DNA of 64,000 nucleotides. Source: an uncultured beta proteobacterium. GTDB lineage: Bacteria > Pseudomonadota > Gammaproteobacteria > Burkholderiales > Burkholderiaceae_C. Under the pieces are notes generated by a model. The model was not told the DNA's origin. It ran no database searches and worked only from the letters and a program-made list of their open reading frames with translations. The DNA is taken from assembly GCA_903886275.1 (NCBI GenBank), contig CAISLN010000004.1, positions 1-64,000 of the forward strand, given 5' to 3'. Made by a program: the position numbers and the translations under genes. Below are positions 51,190 to 61,725 of the stretch, piece by piece. Each line of letters starts with the position of its first letter. Positions within the stretch are counted from its first letter, which is position 1.

Positions 51190-52365
51190 ATGGCGGTCGT
51201 CTTGATGACCGACGCAGACACTCTGTCTGCCAAGCCCACCATTTTGGTGATTGACGACACGCCCGAGAACTTATCGCTGATGCAGCATCTGCTGCAAGAC
51301 AGCTACCGGCTCAGTTCGGCCAACAGCGGTGCGCAGGGGCTGGAGCTGGCCCTAGCCGAGCCGGTGCCGGATCTGATCCTGCTCGATATCCTGATGCCCG
51401 GCATGGACGGCTACACGGTTTGTGAGCGGCTCAAGCAGGACCCGCGCACCGCGAGCATTCCGGTGATTTTTCTGACCTCCCGCAACGAACTCAAGGACGA
51501 GGAAAAAGGCTTTGCCCTGGGCGCGGTGGACTACATCGTCAAGCCGGTGCACCCCGCCATCTGCCTGGCGCGGCTGCGCACCCACCTCGCCCTGAAGGCA
51601 TCGGCCGATTTTTTGCGCGACAAGAATGCCTTTTTGGAGGCCGAGGTTGCCAGGCGCACACGCGAGGTCAACGTGATTCAGGATGTCACCATTTTGGCCA
51701 TGGCCCTGCTGGCCGAAACGCGCGACACCGACACCGGCAACCACATCCGCCGCACCCAATGCTATGTGCGTGCGCTGGCCTGGAAGCTGTCTTCGCATCC
51801 GCGCTTTCGCGACTTCCTGACGGTGGCCAACATCGCCATGCTGTTTCGCTCGGCGCCCCTGCACGATATCGGCAAGGCCGGCATACCGGACCGCATTTTG
51901 CTCAAGCAGGGCCGCTTGGCGCCCGACGAGTTTGAGATCATGAAGACCCACACCACCATGGGACGCGATGCGATTGCGCATGCCGAGGCGGCCCTGGGCC
52001 AGCAGGTGGAGTTCCTGGCCATGGCCAAACAAATTGCCTGCTCGCACCAGGAAAAATGGGACGGCAGCGGTTACCCCGAAGGCCTGGCCGCAGAGGCCAT
52101 CCCCATTCCCGCGCGCCTGATGGCCCTGGCCGATGTTTACGACGCACTGACCAGTCGGCGCGTCTACAGGGAAGCCCTGTCCCATGGCGACGCCCTGGCG
52201 ATCATCCAGGCGGCGAGCGGCCAGCATTTCGATCCCGATGTTGTGCGGGCCTTTGTGCAGGTCCAGGCACAGTTCCATGCCATCGCACTGACCTATGCTG
52301 ACAGCGCAACTGACCTGCAGCGCAAGGCCGATTACATTCAAATCAGCTTGGAGAAAGCCCCGTGA
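51190..52365 (+). CDS. Response regulator with HD-GYP domain (c-di-GMP phosphodiesterase-type)
   Basis: REC domain (ILVIDDTPENLSLM, LILLDILMPGMDGY, KPVHP); HD-GYP (HDIGKAGIPDRILLK, HQEKWDGSGYPEGL). Confidence 0.93.
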   Translation: MAVVLMTDADTLSAKPTILVIDDTPENLSLMQHLLQDSYRLSSANSGAQGLELALAEPVPDLILLDILMPGMDGYTVCERLKQDPRTASIPVIFLTSRNELKDEEKGFALGAVDYIVKPVHPAICLARLRTHLALKASADFLRDKNAFLEAEVARRTREVNVIQDVTILAMALLAETRDTDTGNHIRRTQCYVRALAWKLSSHPRFRDFLTVANIAMLFRSAPLHDIGKAGIPDRILLKQGRLAPDEFEIMKTHTTMGRDAIAHAEAALGQQVEFLAMAKQIACSHQEKWDGSGYPEGLAAEAIPIPARLMALADVYDALTSRRVYREALSHGDALAIIQAASGQHFDPDVVRAFVQVQAQFHAIALTYADSATDLQRKADYIQISLEKAP

Positions 52366-54677
52366 AGAACGATAACAACCTGTCCCCCGCCGAACTGGCC
52401 ATACGCGACGCCGCCCGCGACTACCACCGCTTTCCCACGCGCGGCAAGATCTCGGTCAACGCCACCAAGCCGCTGTCCAACCAGCGCGACCTCTCCCTGG
52501 CCTACAGCCCCGGCGTGGCCTACCCCTGCCTGGATATACAGGCCGACCCCAGCCTGGCCTATGAATACACCAGTCGCGGCAACCTGGTGGGCGTCATCAC
52601 CAATGGCACGGCGGTGCTGGGCCTGGGCGACATAGGGCCGCTGGCGGGAAAACCCGTCATGGAAGGCAAGGGCTGCCTGTTCAAGAAGTTCGCCGGCATC
52701 GACGTGTTTGACATCGAGCTGGCCGAGCGCGACCCCGACAAGCTGGTGGAAATCATTGCAGCCATGGAGCCCACGCTGGGCGGCATCAACCTCGAAGACA
52801 TCAAGGCGCCAGAGTGTTTTTACATCGAGCAAAAGCTGCGCGAGCGCCTGAACATTCCGGTGTTCCACGACGACCAGCATGGCACGGCCATCATCTCCAG
52901 TGCAGCCCTTTTGAACGGCCTGGAACTGGTGGGCAAGGACATCGCAAAGGTCAAGCTCGCGGTGTCGGGCGCCGGTGCCGCTGCCCTGGCCTGCCTGGAT
53001 GTGATGGTGGGTCTGGGGGTGGCGCGCGAGAACGTGTTTGTGTGCGACTCCAAGGGCCTGATCTACGAGGGCCGCCCCGGCGGCTATGACGACTCCAAGG
53101 CGCGTTTTGCGCAAAAGACCGAACTGCGCACCCTGGCCGATGTGGTGGATGGTGCCGACGTGTTCCTGGGTTGCTCTGCCGCGGGTGTGCTCACGCAGGA
53201 CATGGTCAAGACCATGGGCAGCCAACCCATCATCCTGGCACTGGCCAACCCCGAGCCCGAAATCCGTCCCGAGCTGGCCAAGGCCGTGCGCCCCGATTGC
53301 ATCATCGCCACCGGCCGCTCCGACTACCCTAACCAGGTCAACAACGTCCTGTGCTTCCCCTATATCTTTCGCGGCGCGCTGGACTGCGGCGCCACCAAAA
53401 TCACCGAGGCGATGAAGCTGGCCTGCGTGCGCCAGATTGCCGATCTGGCCAAGGCCGACATCAGCGAGGAAGTGGCCACCGCCTATGCCGGCAAGGAGCT
53501 GGTGTTTGGTGCGGACTATCTGATTCCCACCCCCTTTGATTCGCGCCTGATCCTGCGCATTGCCCCGGCCGTGGCCCAGGCCGCTGCCGACTCGGGCGTG
53601 GCGACTCGGCCGATTGCCGACATGGCGGCCTACCGCGAGCAGCTCTCGCGCTTTGTCTACCAAACCGGCATGTTCATGCGCCCGGTGTTTGCCGCCGCCA
53701 AGAGCGTGCCCAAGGACGCCAAGCGCGTGGCCTATGCCGAGGGCGAGGACGAGCGCGTGCTGCGTGCCGTGCAAGTGGTGGTGGATGAGGGTTTGGCACA
53801 GCCGATTTTGGTGGGTCGCCCCGCTGTCATTGAGGCGCGCATTCTCAAGGCTGGCCTGCGCATCCGATTAGGGCAAGACTTCACCGTGGTCAATCCCGAG
53901 GACGACCCGCGCTTCAAGCAGTACTGGGAAACCTACCACCGCATCATGGGCCGCGACGGTGTCTCCATAGACGCAGCCAAGGCCGCGGTGCGCCGCTCCA
54001 GTACCACCATTGCCGCCTTGATGGTCAAGCTCGGCGATGCCGACGCCATGCTGTGCGGCCTGCTGGGGCGCTTTGATGTGCACCTGGACCATGTGCGCGA
54101 CGTCATCGGCATGCGCCCACAGGCCACCAGCATGGCCACCCTGAACGCGCTGATGCTGGAGCACCGTACCCTGTTCATCGCCGACACCTTTGTCAACGAA
54201 GACCCCGACGCCCAACAGCTCGCCGAGATCGCCCTGATGGCCGCCGAGGAGGTGCAGCGCTTTGGCCTGCCACCCAAGGTGGCCTTTTTGTCGCATTCGA
54301 TTTACGGCAGTTCGCGGCGCAAGTCGGCCGTGAAAATGCGCCAGGCCTATGAGCTGTTCACCAAAATGGCGCCGCACATCGAGTGCGACGGCGAGCTGCA
54401 GGGCGACGCCGCGCTGAGCGAAGACATGCGCGGGCACACGCTGATGGACAGCAGCCTCAAGGGCGAGGCCAATTTGCTGATTTGCCCCAACCTGGACGCC
54501 GCCAACATCCTGTTCAATGTGCTCAAGGTCATAGGCGGACACGGCGTCACGGTGGGCCCCATCCTGCTCGGTGCCGCAGCCCCGGCCCATGTGCTGACAC
54601 CCTCGGCCACGGTGCGCCGGGTGGTGAATATGACGGCCTTGGCCGCCGCGCACTCCACGCTCAAGAGCGGGCGCTAG
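52362..54677 (+). CDS. maeB: NADP-dependent malic enzyme, second paralogue
   Basis: [36 protein letters not shown]-terminal PTA-like domain. Confidence 0.93.
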   Translation: MKNDNNLSPAELAIRDAARDYHRFPTRGKISVNATKPLSNQRDLSLAYSPGVAYPCLDIQADPSLAYEYTSRGNLVGVITNGTAVLGLGDIGPLAGKPVMEGKGCLFKKFAGIDVFDIELAERDPDKLVEIIAAMEPTLGGINLEDIKAPECFYIEQKLRERLNIPVFHDDQHGTAIISSAALLNGLELVGKDIAKVKLAVSGAGAAALACLDVMVGLGVARENVFVCDSKGLIYEGRPGGYDDSKARFAQKTELRTLADVVDGADVFLGCSAAGVLTQDMVKTMGSQPIILALANPEPEIRPELAKAVRPDCIIATGRSDYPNQVNNVLCFPYIFRGALDCGATKITEAMKLACVRQIADLAKADISEEVATAYAGKELVFGADYLIPTPFDSRLILRIAPAVAQAAADSGVATRPIADMAAYREQLSRFVYQTGMFMRPVFAAAKSVPKDAKRVAYAEGEDERVLRAVQVVVDEGLAQPILVGRPAVIEARILKAGLRIRLGQDFTVVNPEDDPRFKQYWETYHRIMGRDGVSIDAAKAAVRRSSTTIAALMVKLGDADAMLCGLLGRFDVHLDHVRDVIGMRPQATSMATLNALMLEHRTLFIADTFVNEDPDAQQLAEIALMAAEEVQRFGLPPKVAFLSHSIYGSSRRKSAVKMRQAYELFTKMAPHIECDGELQGDAALSEDMRGHTLMDSSLKGEANLLICPNLDAANILFNVLKVIGGHGVTVGPILLGAAAPAHVLTPSATVRRVVNMTALAAAHSTLKSGR

Positions 54678-54684
54678 CAACTTC

Positions 54685-56895
54685 CTAATGCGGGCTGAAG
54701 GCGCCCGCGTCCTGCAGCAAGTTCAGTGCGGCTTCCAACTGGAAGCTGCACAGCAGCGCCTCGGTGCGCCTAAAGCGCTCTTCTCCCAGCAACTGGCGCA
54801 GGCTGGCCTGCAACTGCTGGAACAGGTCCACCGCCCGCACATCGTCTTGTTGCAAGTAGCTGCGCAGGGTCTGCATGGCTGCCAAAGGGTTGTGGGCCGG
54901 TTCGGCAGCCGCCTGGCCCAGACCTTCGCGTGGCCGTATCCAGCGGGCCAGCGTCTGCCACAGCGCTTGCGGCTCTATCGGTTTGCTGACAAAGTCGTTC
55001 ATGCCGCAGCGCAGGCAGAGTTGGCGGTCGGTCTCGCGGGAATGGGCCGTCATGGCCACGATGGGCAACTTGCCATAGTCCGGCATGTTGCGAATCAGCC
55101 GCACGGCCGAAAGGCCGTCGAGCACTGGCATCTGCATGTCCATCAACACCAGGTCAAAGGGGCGCTGCGCATGCGCGCTCTGGTCGATCTGGAACAGGGC
55201 CTGCTGGCCGTTGTCCGCCAGCGTTACCACAAGGCCTTCGGACTCCAGCATTTCCCGCGCCACCTGTTGTTGGATCTCGTTGTCCTCCACCAACAAGATA
55301 CGGGCGCCGCGCAAGGGGGCGAGCAAGGTAGCGCTGGCCGCTGGCACTTCCGGCACTGGCGCCACTGCTTCGGTCACACCAAAAAGGTCCAACAGGGTTT
55401 CGAACAGCATGGGCTGGCTGACCGGTTTTTGCAGCAGCTGAAAGGTGCCGGGCTGGCCCGCCAAGGGGCCTGTGCTGTCGTTGCCGTAGGCGGTTACCAG
55501 TACCATGTGTGGCGCCGGTGTCAGCTTTTCTTCCTGGATGTGTTGCATCAGCTCAAGGCCATCCATGTCAGGCATCTGCCAGTCGGTCATCAGCACGTCA
55601 TAGGGCTCATTGGCCAGCGCCGCGCGCCTGAGTTCGTTCAGCGCAGCTTGCCCCGAGACCATGCCATGCGCCATGCAGCCCAGGCTGAGCAACTGCTCGC
55701 ACAGCACGGCCGCCGCATTGGCGTTGTCGTCCACCACCAGCACCCGTTTGTGCTGCAAGTCGCCGGACAACACGCGCTTGGCCTGCGCGGCACCCAGTCC
55801 CATGCGCGCGGTAAACCAAAAGTTGGCGCCTGCGCCAGGTACGCTGTGCACGCCTACCTCGCCGTCCATCAGGCCGGCCAGGCGCCGGCTGAGGGCCAGA
55901 CCGAGTCCGCCGCCCTGTTTGCGTGCGCCGCGCGTCTGCGCAGTGCCGCTGTAAAGCCTCTCCATTTGCTCTGCGCTCAGGCCGACACCGGTATCGCGCA
56001 CATCAAAGCGCAGCTTCACCGAGCCCTGCGCCAGCGTCACCACGCTCACTGCGATTTCAACCTCGCCATGGGTGGTGAAACGCAGGGCATTGCGGGTGTA
56101 GTGGATCAGCATCTGGCCCAGGCGCAGTGGGTCGCCAATCAGGTTGCGCGGCACGCCGGGCGCGATATGCCAGATCAGCTCCAGTCCTTTGGCACGCGCC
56201 TTCTCGGCGCAGAGTCCGGCCAGGGTTTCGAAGACGGTGTCGAGCTCGAAGGGAATGATCTCCATCTGCAGTTGCCCGGCCTCGACGCGGGAGAAGTCCA
56301 GCATGTCGTTGAGAACGGCCAACAGTTGCTGGCCACTTTGGCGTATCTGGTGGAGGTAGTTGCGCTGGCGCGTATCGGTCTCGTGCTTCAGCGCCAGATG
56401 CGACATTCCGATGATGGCGTTCAAAGGGGTGCGGATTTCGTGGCCCATGTGGGCCATGAATTCGGCCCTTCCGCTCAGTGCGGCAGCGGTGTCGGCCTTG
56501 TGCTGCCGCAGCTCTTGCTGCTGTTGCAGCAGGCGCCGATTGCACTCCTCCAGTTGCGCTTGCAGCGGGAACCTGTTGCCTGTAGGCGCGGCGTCTGCGC
56601 TGTGCGGCTGTGTGTCCATGCGAACATGACGCTCTGGCAGCTTGACGGCCGACGGCAGCGCTTGGGCCACTTGCTGTATCGAATGGTCGGCAAACGCGTA
56701 CAGCTGTGCCGGCGCGTTGCCGACCGGTTGCAGCAGACCCATGCGCAAGGCGGTGTCGAGCCATTCGCGCATGAGCTCTGGGGCCACGCTGAAGACACGG
56801 GCCAACTGCGCCAGCTCAAAGCGCGGCCCCAGGCAGGCCGCCAGTTGGAGCACCAACTGGCTTTGCTCCGAAAGGTCTTTGAGTCGCTGTGCCAT
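54685..56895 (-). CDS. Hybrid sensor histidine kinase with two REC domains and an AAA/STAND-derived N-terminal segment
   Basis: AEFMAHMGHEIRTPLNAIIGMSHLALKHE; REC motifs (VLVVDDNANAAAVL, LLVEDNEIQQQVA); N-term LSEQSQLVLQLAACLGPRFELAQLARVF...YAFADHSIQQVAQAL. Confidence 0.9.
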   Translation of the reverse strand: MAQRLKDLSEQSQLVLQLAACLGPRFELAQLARVFSVAPELMREWLDTALRMGLLQPVGNAPAQLYAFADHSIQQVAQALPSAVKLPERHVRMDTQPHSADAAPTGNRFPLQAQLEECNRRLLQQQQELRQHKADTAAALSGRAEFMAHMGHEIRTPLNAIIGMSHLALKHETDTRQRNYLHQIRQSGQQLLAVLNDMLDFSRVEAGQLQMEIIPFELDTVFETLAGLCAEKARAKGLELIWHIAPGVPRNLIGDPLRLGQMLIHYTRNALRFTTHGEVEIAVSVVTLAQGSVKLRFDVRDTGVGLSAEQMERLYSGTAQTRGARKQGGGLGLALSRRLAGLMDGEVGVHSVPGAGANFWFTARMGLGAAQAKRVLSGDLQHKRVLVVDDNANAAAVLCEQLLSLGCMAHGMVSGQAALNELRRAALANEPYDVLMTDWQMPDMDGLELMQHIQEEKLTPAPHMVLVTAYGNDSTGPLAGQPGTFQLLQKPVSQPMLFETLLDLFGVTEAVAPVPEVPAASATLLAPLRGARILLVEDNEIQQQVAREMLESEGLVVTLADNGQQALFQIDQSAHAQRPFDLVLMDMQMPVLDGLSAVRLIRNMPDYGKLPIVAMTAHSRETDRQLCLRCGMNDFVSKPIEPQALWQTLARWIRPREGLGQAAAEPAHNPLAAMQTLRSYLQQDDVRAVDLFQQLQASLRQLLGEERFRRTEALLCSFQLEAALNLLQDAGAFSPH

Positions 56896-57028
56896 GGCAC
56901 TTCTCCAGTTCAAGACTTGCAGTCTAGTGTTGAACGAATGGGGGTGCAAATTCGGCCAGTGCGAGGCTCTGCTGCGGGACCAGTCGCACAGTATGATGCG
57001 TGCCACCTGCCACCAAACGGAGCGCGCC

Positions 57029-58045
57029 ATGGGATTGATGGACTTCCTCACGAAACAGTTTGTTGATGTCATTGAGTGGACCGAAAGCCAGGACGGGACC
57101 CTGGTCTGGCGCTACCCGATGCAGGACTTGGAAATCCAGAACGGCGCAGTGCTGGTGGTGCGCGAGTCGCAAATGGCCCTGTTCGTCAACGAGGGAAAAG
57201 TGGCCGATGTGTTTGGCCCCGGCAGCTACAAGCTGAGCACCCAAACGCTGCCGCTGCTGACCAACCTGAAGAACTGGGACAAGCTGTTTGAGGCGCCTTT
57301 CAAAAGCGATGTGTACTTCTTTGGCACCCGCCAGCAGATTGACCAAAAGTGGGGCACGCCCCAGCCCATCACCATCCGTGATGCCGACTTCGGTGCCGTG
57401 CGCCTGCGCGCCTTTGGCAATTACAGTTACCGCGTGGCGGTGCCTGCACTGTTCCATACCGAGATCTCCGGCACCCGCGAAAGCTACACCGTGCAAGAGG
57501 TGGACGGGCACTTGCGCGGCCTGGTGCTGCAAAACATCAGCGCGGCCATTGCCGGCAGCGGCGTGGCCTTTCTGGACCTGGCGGCGAACCAGTGGGTGTT
57601 TGCCCAGGCCCTGATCAAGCAACTGGCGCCCGCGTTTGACAAGATCGGCCTCAAGCTCGAGGCCATGACGGTGCAAAACGTCTCCCTGCCCGAGGAGTTG
57701 CAGAAGGTCATGGACCAGAAGATCGGCATGGGTATGGTCGGTGGCGACATGGGCAAGTTCATGCAGTACCAGACTGCGCAAGCGATCCCGAAATTTGCCG
57801 AGGGTGCTGGCCAAGGTGGTGGCATCGCCGGTGACGCCATGGGCCTGGGCGCTGGTGTGGCCATGGGCCAGTTGCTGGCGCAAAATCTTCAAGCCGGTTT
57901 GCATCCGGTTGCAGCGGTGGCCGGTATGAAGCCCGAGGACGTGATGGCCACGCTGGAAAAGTTAGCCGAGCTCAAGGGCAAAGGCATCCTGACCCAAGAA
58001 GAGTTTGACGCCAAGAAGGCCGAACTTTTGAAGAAGCTGGTCTAG
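57029..58045 (+). CDS. SPFH domain protein (YdjI/'virion core'-like) with C-terminal SHOCT motif
   Basis: LVVRESQMALFVNEGKVADVFGPGSYKLSTQTLP, RAFGNYSYRV; terminal LEKLAELKGKGILTQEEFDAKKAELLKKL. Confidence 0.85.
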   Translation: MGLMDFLTKQFVDVIEWTESQDGTLVWRYPMQDLEIQNGAVLVVRESQMALFVNEGKVADVFGPGSYKLSTQTLPLLTNLKNWDKLFEAPFKSDVYFFGTRQQIDQKWGTPQPITIRDADFGAVRLRAFGNYSYRVAVPALFHTEISGTRESYTVQEVDGHLRGLVLQNISAAIAGSGVAFLDLAANQWVFAQALIKQLAPAFDKIGLKLEAMTVQNVSLPEELQKVMDQKIGMGMVGGDMGKFMQYQTAQAIPKFAEGAGQGGGIAGDAMGLGAGVAMGQLLAQNLQAGLHPVAAVAGMKPEDVMATLEKLAELKGKGILTQEEFDAKKAELLKKLV

Positions 58046-58059
58046 CCCTTACCCGCAGG

Positions 58060-58299
58060 GTGTGGCCACTGACAACACCCAACGCAGCTACCGGGCGCCC
58101 TGCCGGGCTGTGGGGCGGCGGTCGATTTTCGCTGCGTCCGGACTTCTGTATCTTCGTGCTTATTGTGCTGGTCGTGCTGTCCATCGCCACCTGCTCTGGC
58201 AACTGCAACCTGGCCATCCAAGACTGCTCCAGCAGCAGCGCCAACCGCAGTTTCGGCGGCGCGTTTGGCGGCTTTTCCACGGGCTGTGAGCACAAGTAA
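58060..58299 (+). CDS. Small Cys-rich single-pass membrane protein, function unknown
   Basis: FCIFVLIVLVVLSIATCSGNCNLAIQDCSSSSANRSFGGAFGGFSTGCEHK; immediately downstream of the SPFH gene. True start uncertain. Confidence 0.55.
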   Translation: MWPLTTPNAATGRPAGLWGGGRFSLRPDFCIFVLIVLVVLSIATCSGNCNLAIQDCSSSSANRSFGGAFGGFSTGCEHK

Positions 58300-58385
58300 T
58301 GGGGCTTGTGGAAGCGATGCTCACTTTTTTCTTTGGTTTGGCTACAAACGGCCGATAACAAAGGAGAACAACATAGGCGTATCGC

Positions 58386-58850
58386 ATGTCCCACATCACC
58401 CTGAAAAGAGCACTGCCAGCCGAACTTCAGCTTTTGCTTTGGAGCGGCCAGTTACAGACCATCAGCTTCAAGGAGTTTTCCGCGCTCAAGCTGCTCTCCA
58501 ACGCAGTTTGCTGCATCCACAACGCGAAGACCCAGGAGCTCGGTTTACCGGGACGCTTCTTCATGGTCAACGAGGGCATCCATTCGCTCAGTCTGGGCGT
58601 GCTCTACCTGCATGGCGTGCTGCCCACCGGCCTGGTGGGCCACCGCGCCATGGCGATGCAATTGGCCTGCGAAAACCTGCATCTGCCCACGCGCCTGATC
58701 AATGAAATCCTGTATGCCAATACCCACCGCGAGCTGATTGCCTATGGCTCTACCGAGCCGGTGGAACAGGAAGAAGTGGATGGTGTGATGGTCCTGGGTG
58801 ACAAGCTGGTGGACCAGGCGCGCTACATCTATCCGGACTGGTTTCTTTAG
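58386..58850 (+). CDS. Hypothetical protein
   Basis: 154-aa ORF with normal codon bias and hydrophobic pattern; AAGGAGAA-like SD upstream; no family recognised. Confidence 0.65.
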   Translation: MSHITLKRALPAELQLLLWSGQLQTISFKEFSALKLLSNAVCCIHNAKTQELGLPGRFFMVNEGIHSLSLGVLYLHGVLPTGLVGHRAMAMQLACENLHLPTRLINEILYANTHRELIAYGSTEPVEQEEVDGVMVLGDKLVDQARYIYPDWFL

Positions 58851-59026
58851 CCACCAATCGGCGGGCAGTGCCGCTCAGCCCACCCGTTGGGTTCAGTGTG
58901 CCGGGTCCGTTGCATCGGCCCTGGGTTCGCTGAACCATACCGGTGCGCCGCCGCCGCCGGCATGGGTCTGCTAATCTAAGCGCCTCACTTTCTGCCACGC
59001 GCCATGGCTAGCAGGGGCGTCCTACT

Positions 59027-59710
59027 ATGAACATCAACACCATTACGGGCAGCAGCCTCTTGGGCAGTGGCAGCACTGCGTCCCAGTCCACCACCGCCAC
59101 CAGCAGCAGCAGCTCGCCCCAGCTGGCCAAAGCCGAGAAGCGCATCCAGACCGATGTGGACAGCACCAAGGCGCAGCTGTCCCAATTCGGCCTGCTCAAG
59201 TCGGCCCTGTCGGAAGCGCAGGTAGCGGCGAAGGCGCTGTCTGGCCTCACGGCTTCGTCCTCCGCGTCCACCACCACTGTGGCGCTGGGCAGCTTCTTCA
59301 ATCGCTTTAACGGTTCCGTCACTGCTGCCAATGCCGCTGCTACCGGCAGCGCTGGCGTCAATGCCAAGCGGGTGGTGCAGGACCTGAAGTCGGCCCTGCG
59401 CTCGGACCCTGCCACCCAGGCGGCCCTGAAGACGCTGGGCCTGAGCGTGCGCAGCGACGGCACGCTGGTGCAGGACGCCAAGAAATTTGCCACCGCATTG
59501 AACGCCGATCCGGCCGGCGTGCGCGCGGCCCTGGCCGTAGTGGGCAAGAAGGTCGATGCCGTCAACAGCCGCGAACTCGCCAGCAACGGTACCGTGGGCC
59601 AGGCACTGGCCGGACTGAACCAGCACAGCACGGTGCTGACGGCGCAGCAAAAAGCCATGACGGGCTTGCAGCAGGCAATGGCAGCCTACAAGGCCAACAG
59701 CGCTGGCTGA
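59027..59710 (+). CDS. Hypothetical protein with flagellar-cap (FliD)-like N-terminal region
   Basis: Ser/Thr-rich N-terminus followed by QLSQFGLLKSALSEAQVAAKALSGLTASS, similar in style to FliD heptad regions. Confidence 0.55.
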   Translation: MNINTITGSSLLGSGSTASQSTTATSSSSSPQLAKAEKRIQTDVDSTKAQLSQFGLLKSALSEAQVAAKALSGLTASSSASTTTVALGSFFNRFNGSVTAANAAATGSAGVNAKRVVQDLKSALRSDPATQAALKTLGLSVRSDGTLVQDAKKFATALNADPAGVRAALAVVGKKVDAVNSRELASNGTVGQALAGLNQHSTVLTAQQKAMTGLQQAMAAYKANSAG

Positions 59711-59910
59711 TTGCCTTTGGGCCTTCGCACTGCACACAAGGCATAGAAGCAAACACCCTGGAATGCAGGCGATGGGACCTGCGGTTATGCCGTCACACGG
59801 CTGACATATTATCTATGGATACTTGTTTTAAGGCCTTATTTCGCATTTTTAACGCGATTTTCTAGGTTTTAATTCTACATATTTAACAAATAACAGACCC
59901 ATCAAAGTCC

Positions 59911-61518
59911 ATGAATACAAGTACCCTTGCCGCTACAGCGGCACTCAGCTCGCGCCCCAATATGGACCAGAAGGTGGGGCCTGCGGGCGCCACCCTTTTT
60001 GCCGGGCTGATGGCCATCGGTCTGCTGTTTACCGGCTACAGCCTGTTTGCCGACATGCAGCAGTCGGGCGTGGCGATGACCGCCCTGTTGCCCTACATCC
60101 TGCTGGGCGTGGCCCTGCTGATCGCGCTGGGCTTTGAGTTTGTCAACGGCTTTCACGACACCGCCAATGCGGTGGCCACGGTGATCTACACCCACTCGCT
60201 GCCGCCTAATTTTGCGGTGCTGTGGTCGGGCTTCTTCAACTTTCTGGGCGTGCTGCTGTCCAGCGGCGCGGTGGCCTTTGGCATCATCTCGCTGCTGCCG
60301 GTGGAGCTGATTTTGCAGGTCGGCTCGGGCGCTGGTTTTGCCATGGTGTTTGCGCTGTTGATCGCCGCCATTTTGTGGAACCTGGGCACCTGGTGGTTGG
60401 GCCTGCCGGCCTCTTCCTCGCACACACTGATCGGCTCCATCATCGGCGTCGGTGTGGCCAATGCGCTGATGCATGGGCGCTCCGGTACCTCGGGGGTGGA
60501 CTGGGCGCAGGCCACCAAGGTGGGGTATTCGCTGCTCTTGTCGCCGGCCATCGGCTTCTTTGTGTCGGCCCTGTTGCTGCTGTTGCTGCGCAAGCTGGTG
60601 AAGAACCAGGCGCTGTATTCTGAGCCCAAGGGCAACAAGCCACCACCCTGGTGGATACGCAGCCTGCTGGTGCTGACCTGCACCGGAGTGTCGTTTGCCC
60701 ATGGCTCCAACGATGGCCAAAAAGGCATGGGCTTGATCATGCTGATCCTGGTGGGCACGGTGCCCATCACCTATGCGCTCAACCGTTCCATTCCGATGGA
60801 AAACGTGACCCAGTTTGTGGCCGTGGCCCATGTGACGCAACAGGAGCTGGTCAAAGACTTCCCGCTGGCAGCACCCGCCGACGCGCGCCTGGCCCTGTCT
60901 GACTTCCTGCGCACCAAGCAATATGGCCCCGAGGTCGGCCCGGCGCTGGCGCAGGTGGTGGGCGATATCGGCGAGCAGGTGCGCGCCTCCAAGACGCTGG
61001 ACAAGGTGCCCAACCAGGCGGTCGGCAATGTGCGCAATGACATGTACCTGACGGGCGAGGCCATACGCGTGCTCGACAAGCTGCCAGACTTCAAGCCTGG
61101 CCCGGCTGCCAAAGAAAACCTGGTGGCCTTCAAAAAGGGCGTGGACAGCGCCACCAAATTCATTCCGGTCTGGGTCAAGGTGGCCGTGGCCATTGCGCTG
61201 GGTCTGGGCACCATGGTGGGCTGGAAGCGCATCGTGGTGACGGTCGGCGAAAAGATTGGCAAGACCCATCTGACCTATGCCCAGGGCGCCTCGGCCGAGT
61301 TGGTCGCCATGGTGACGATTGGCGCAGCCGACATCTATGGCCTGCCGGTGTCCACCACCCATGTGCTGTCCTCCGGCGTGGCCGGCACCATGGCCGCCAA
61401 CAGTTCGGGCCTGCAGTGGAGCACCATCCGCAACCTGCTGATGGCCTGGGTGCTGACCATGCCATCAGCCATGCTGATCTCCGGCTCGCTCTACTGGATC
61501 TTCTCGAAGGTCTTTTGA
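59911..61518 (+). CDS. PiT-family inorganic phosphate transporter
   Basis: FEFVNGFHDTANAVATVIYT, GLPASSSHTLIGSIIGVGVAN, FAHGSNDGQKGMGLI, YGLPVSTTHVLSSGVAGTM. Confidence 0.93.
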   Translation: MNTSTLAATAALSSRPNMDQKVGPAGATLFAGLMAIGLLFTGYSLFADMQQSGVAMTALLPYILLGVALLIALGFEFVNGFHDTANAVATVIYTHSLPPNFAVLWSGFFNFLGVLLSSGAVAFGIISLLPVELILQVGSGAGFAMVFALLIAAILWNLGTWWLGLPASSSHTLIGSIIGVGVANALMHGRSGTSGVDWAQATKVGYSLLLSPAIGFFVSALLLLLLRKLVKNQALYSEPKGNKPPPWWIRSLLVLTCTGVSFAHGSNDGQKGMGLIMLILVGTVPITYALNRSIPMENVTQFVAVAHVTQQELVKDFPLAAPADARLALSDFLRTKQYGPEVGPALAQVVGDIGEQVRASKTLDKVPNQAVGNVRNDMYLTGEAIRVLDKLPDFKPGPAAKENLVAFKKGVDSATKFIPVWVKVAVAIALGLGTMVGWKRIVVTVGEKIGKTHLTYAQGASAELVAMVTIGAADIYGLPVSTTHVLSSGVAGTMAANSSGLQWSTIRNLLMAWVLTMPSAMLISGSLYWIFSKVF

Positions 61519-61725
61519 TCGACGGTGTGGCACCCCGGTTGCGCATCGCGGTCGTGTCCGATGTGAGCGAAGGCTCCGGGTGGTGCATGTGCGTCACATG
61601 TCGCGCTCACCTGCTTCGGTGTTTTGGCCGGGGCAGTCGGGTGCGGAGTTTCAAGATCGCTTTGCCCCCTTGCCCCATGAGCGCCAGCGACCAGGGATAG
61701 GCCTTCTTTCGCGCAGTCTGCGCCC

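Noticed and set aside
52338-53774. 478-aa minus-strand ORF opposite the second maeB
   Set aside because: Antisense artefact with His/Gln/Gly-rich composition.
54688-57066. 792-aa plus-strand ORF opposite the hybrid kinase
   Set aside because: Antisense shadow of high-GC coding DNA; His/Gln/Arg/Gly-rich, no domain logic, while the minus-strand frame has clear kinase and REC motifs.
61519-61725. Intergenic region after the phosphate transporter as an sRNA
   Set aside because: GC-rich with weak stems only; no promoter-plus-terminator pattern that I could support.
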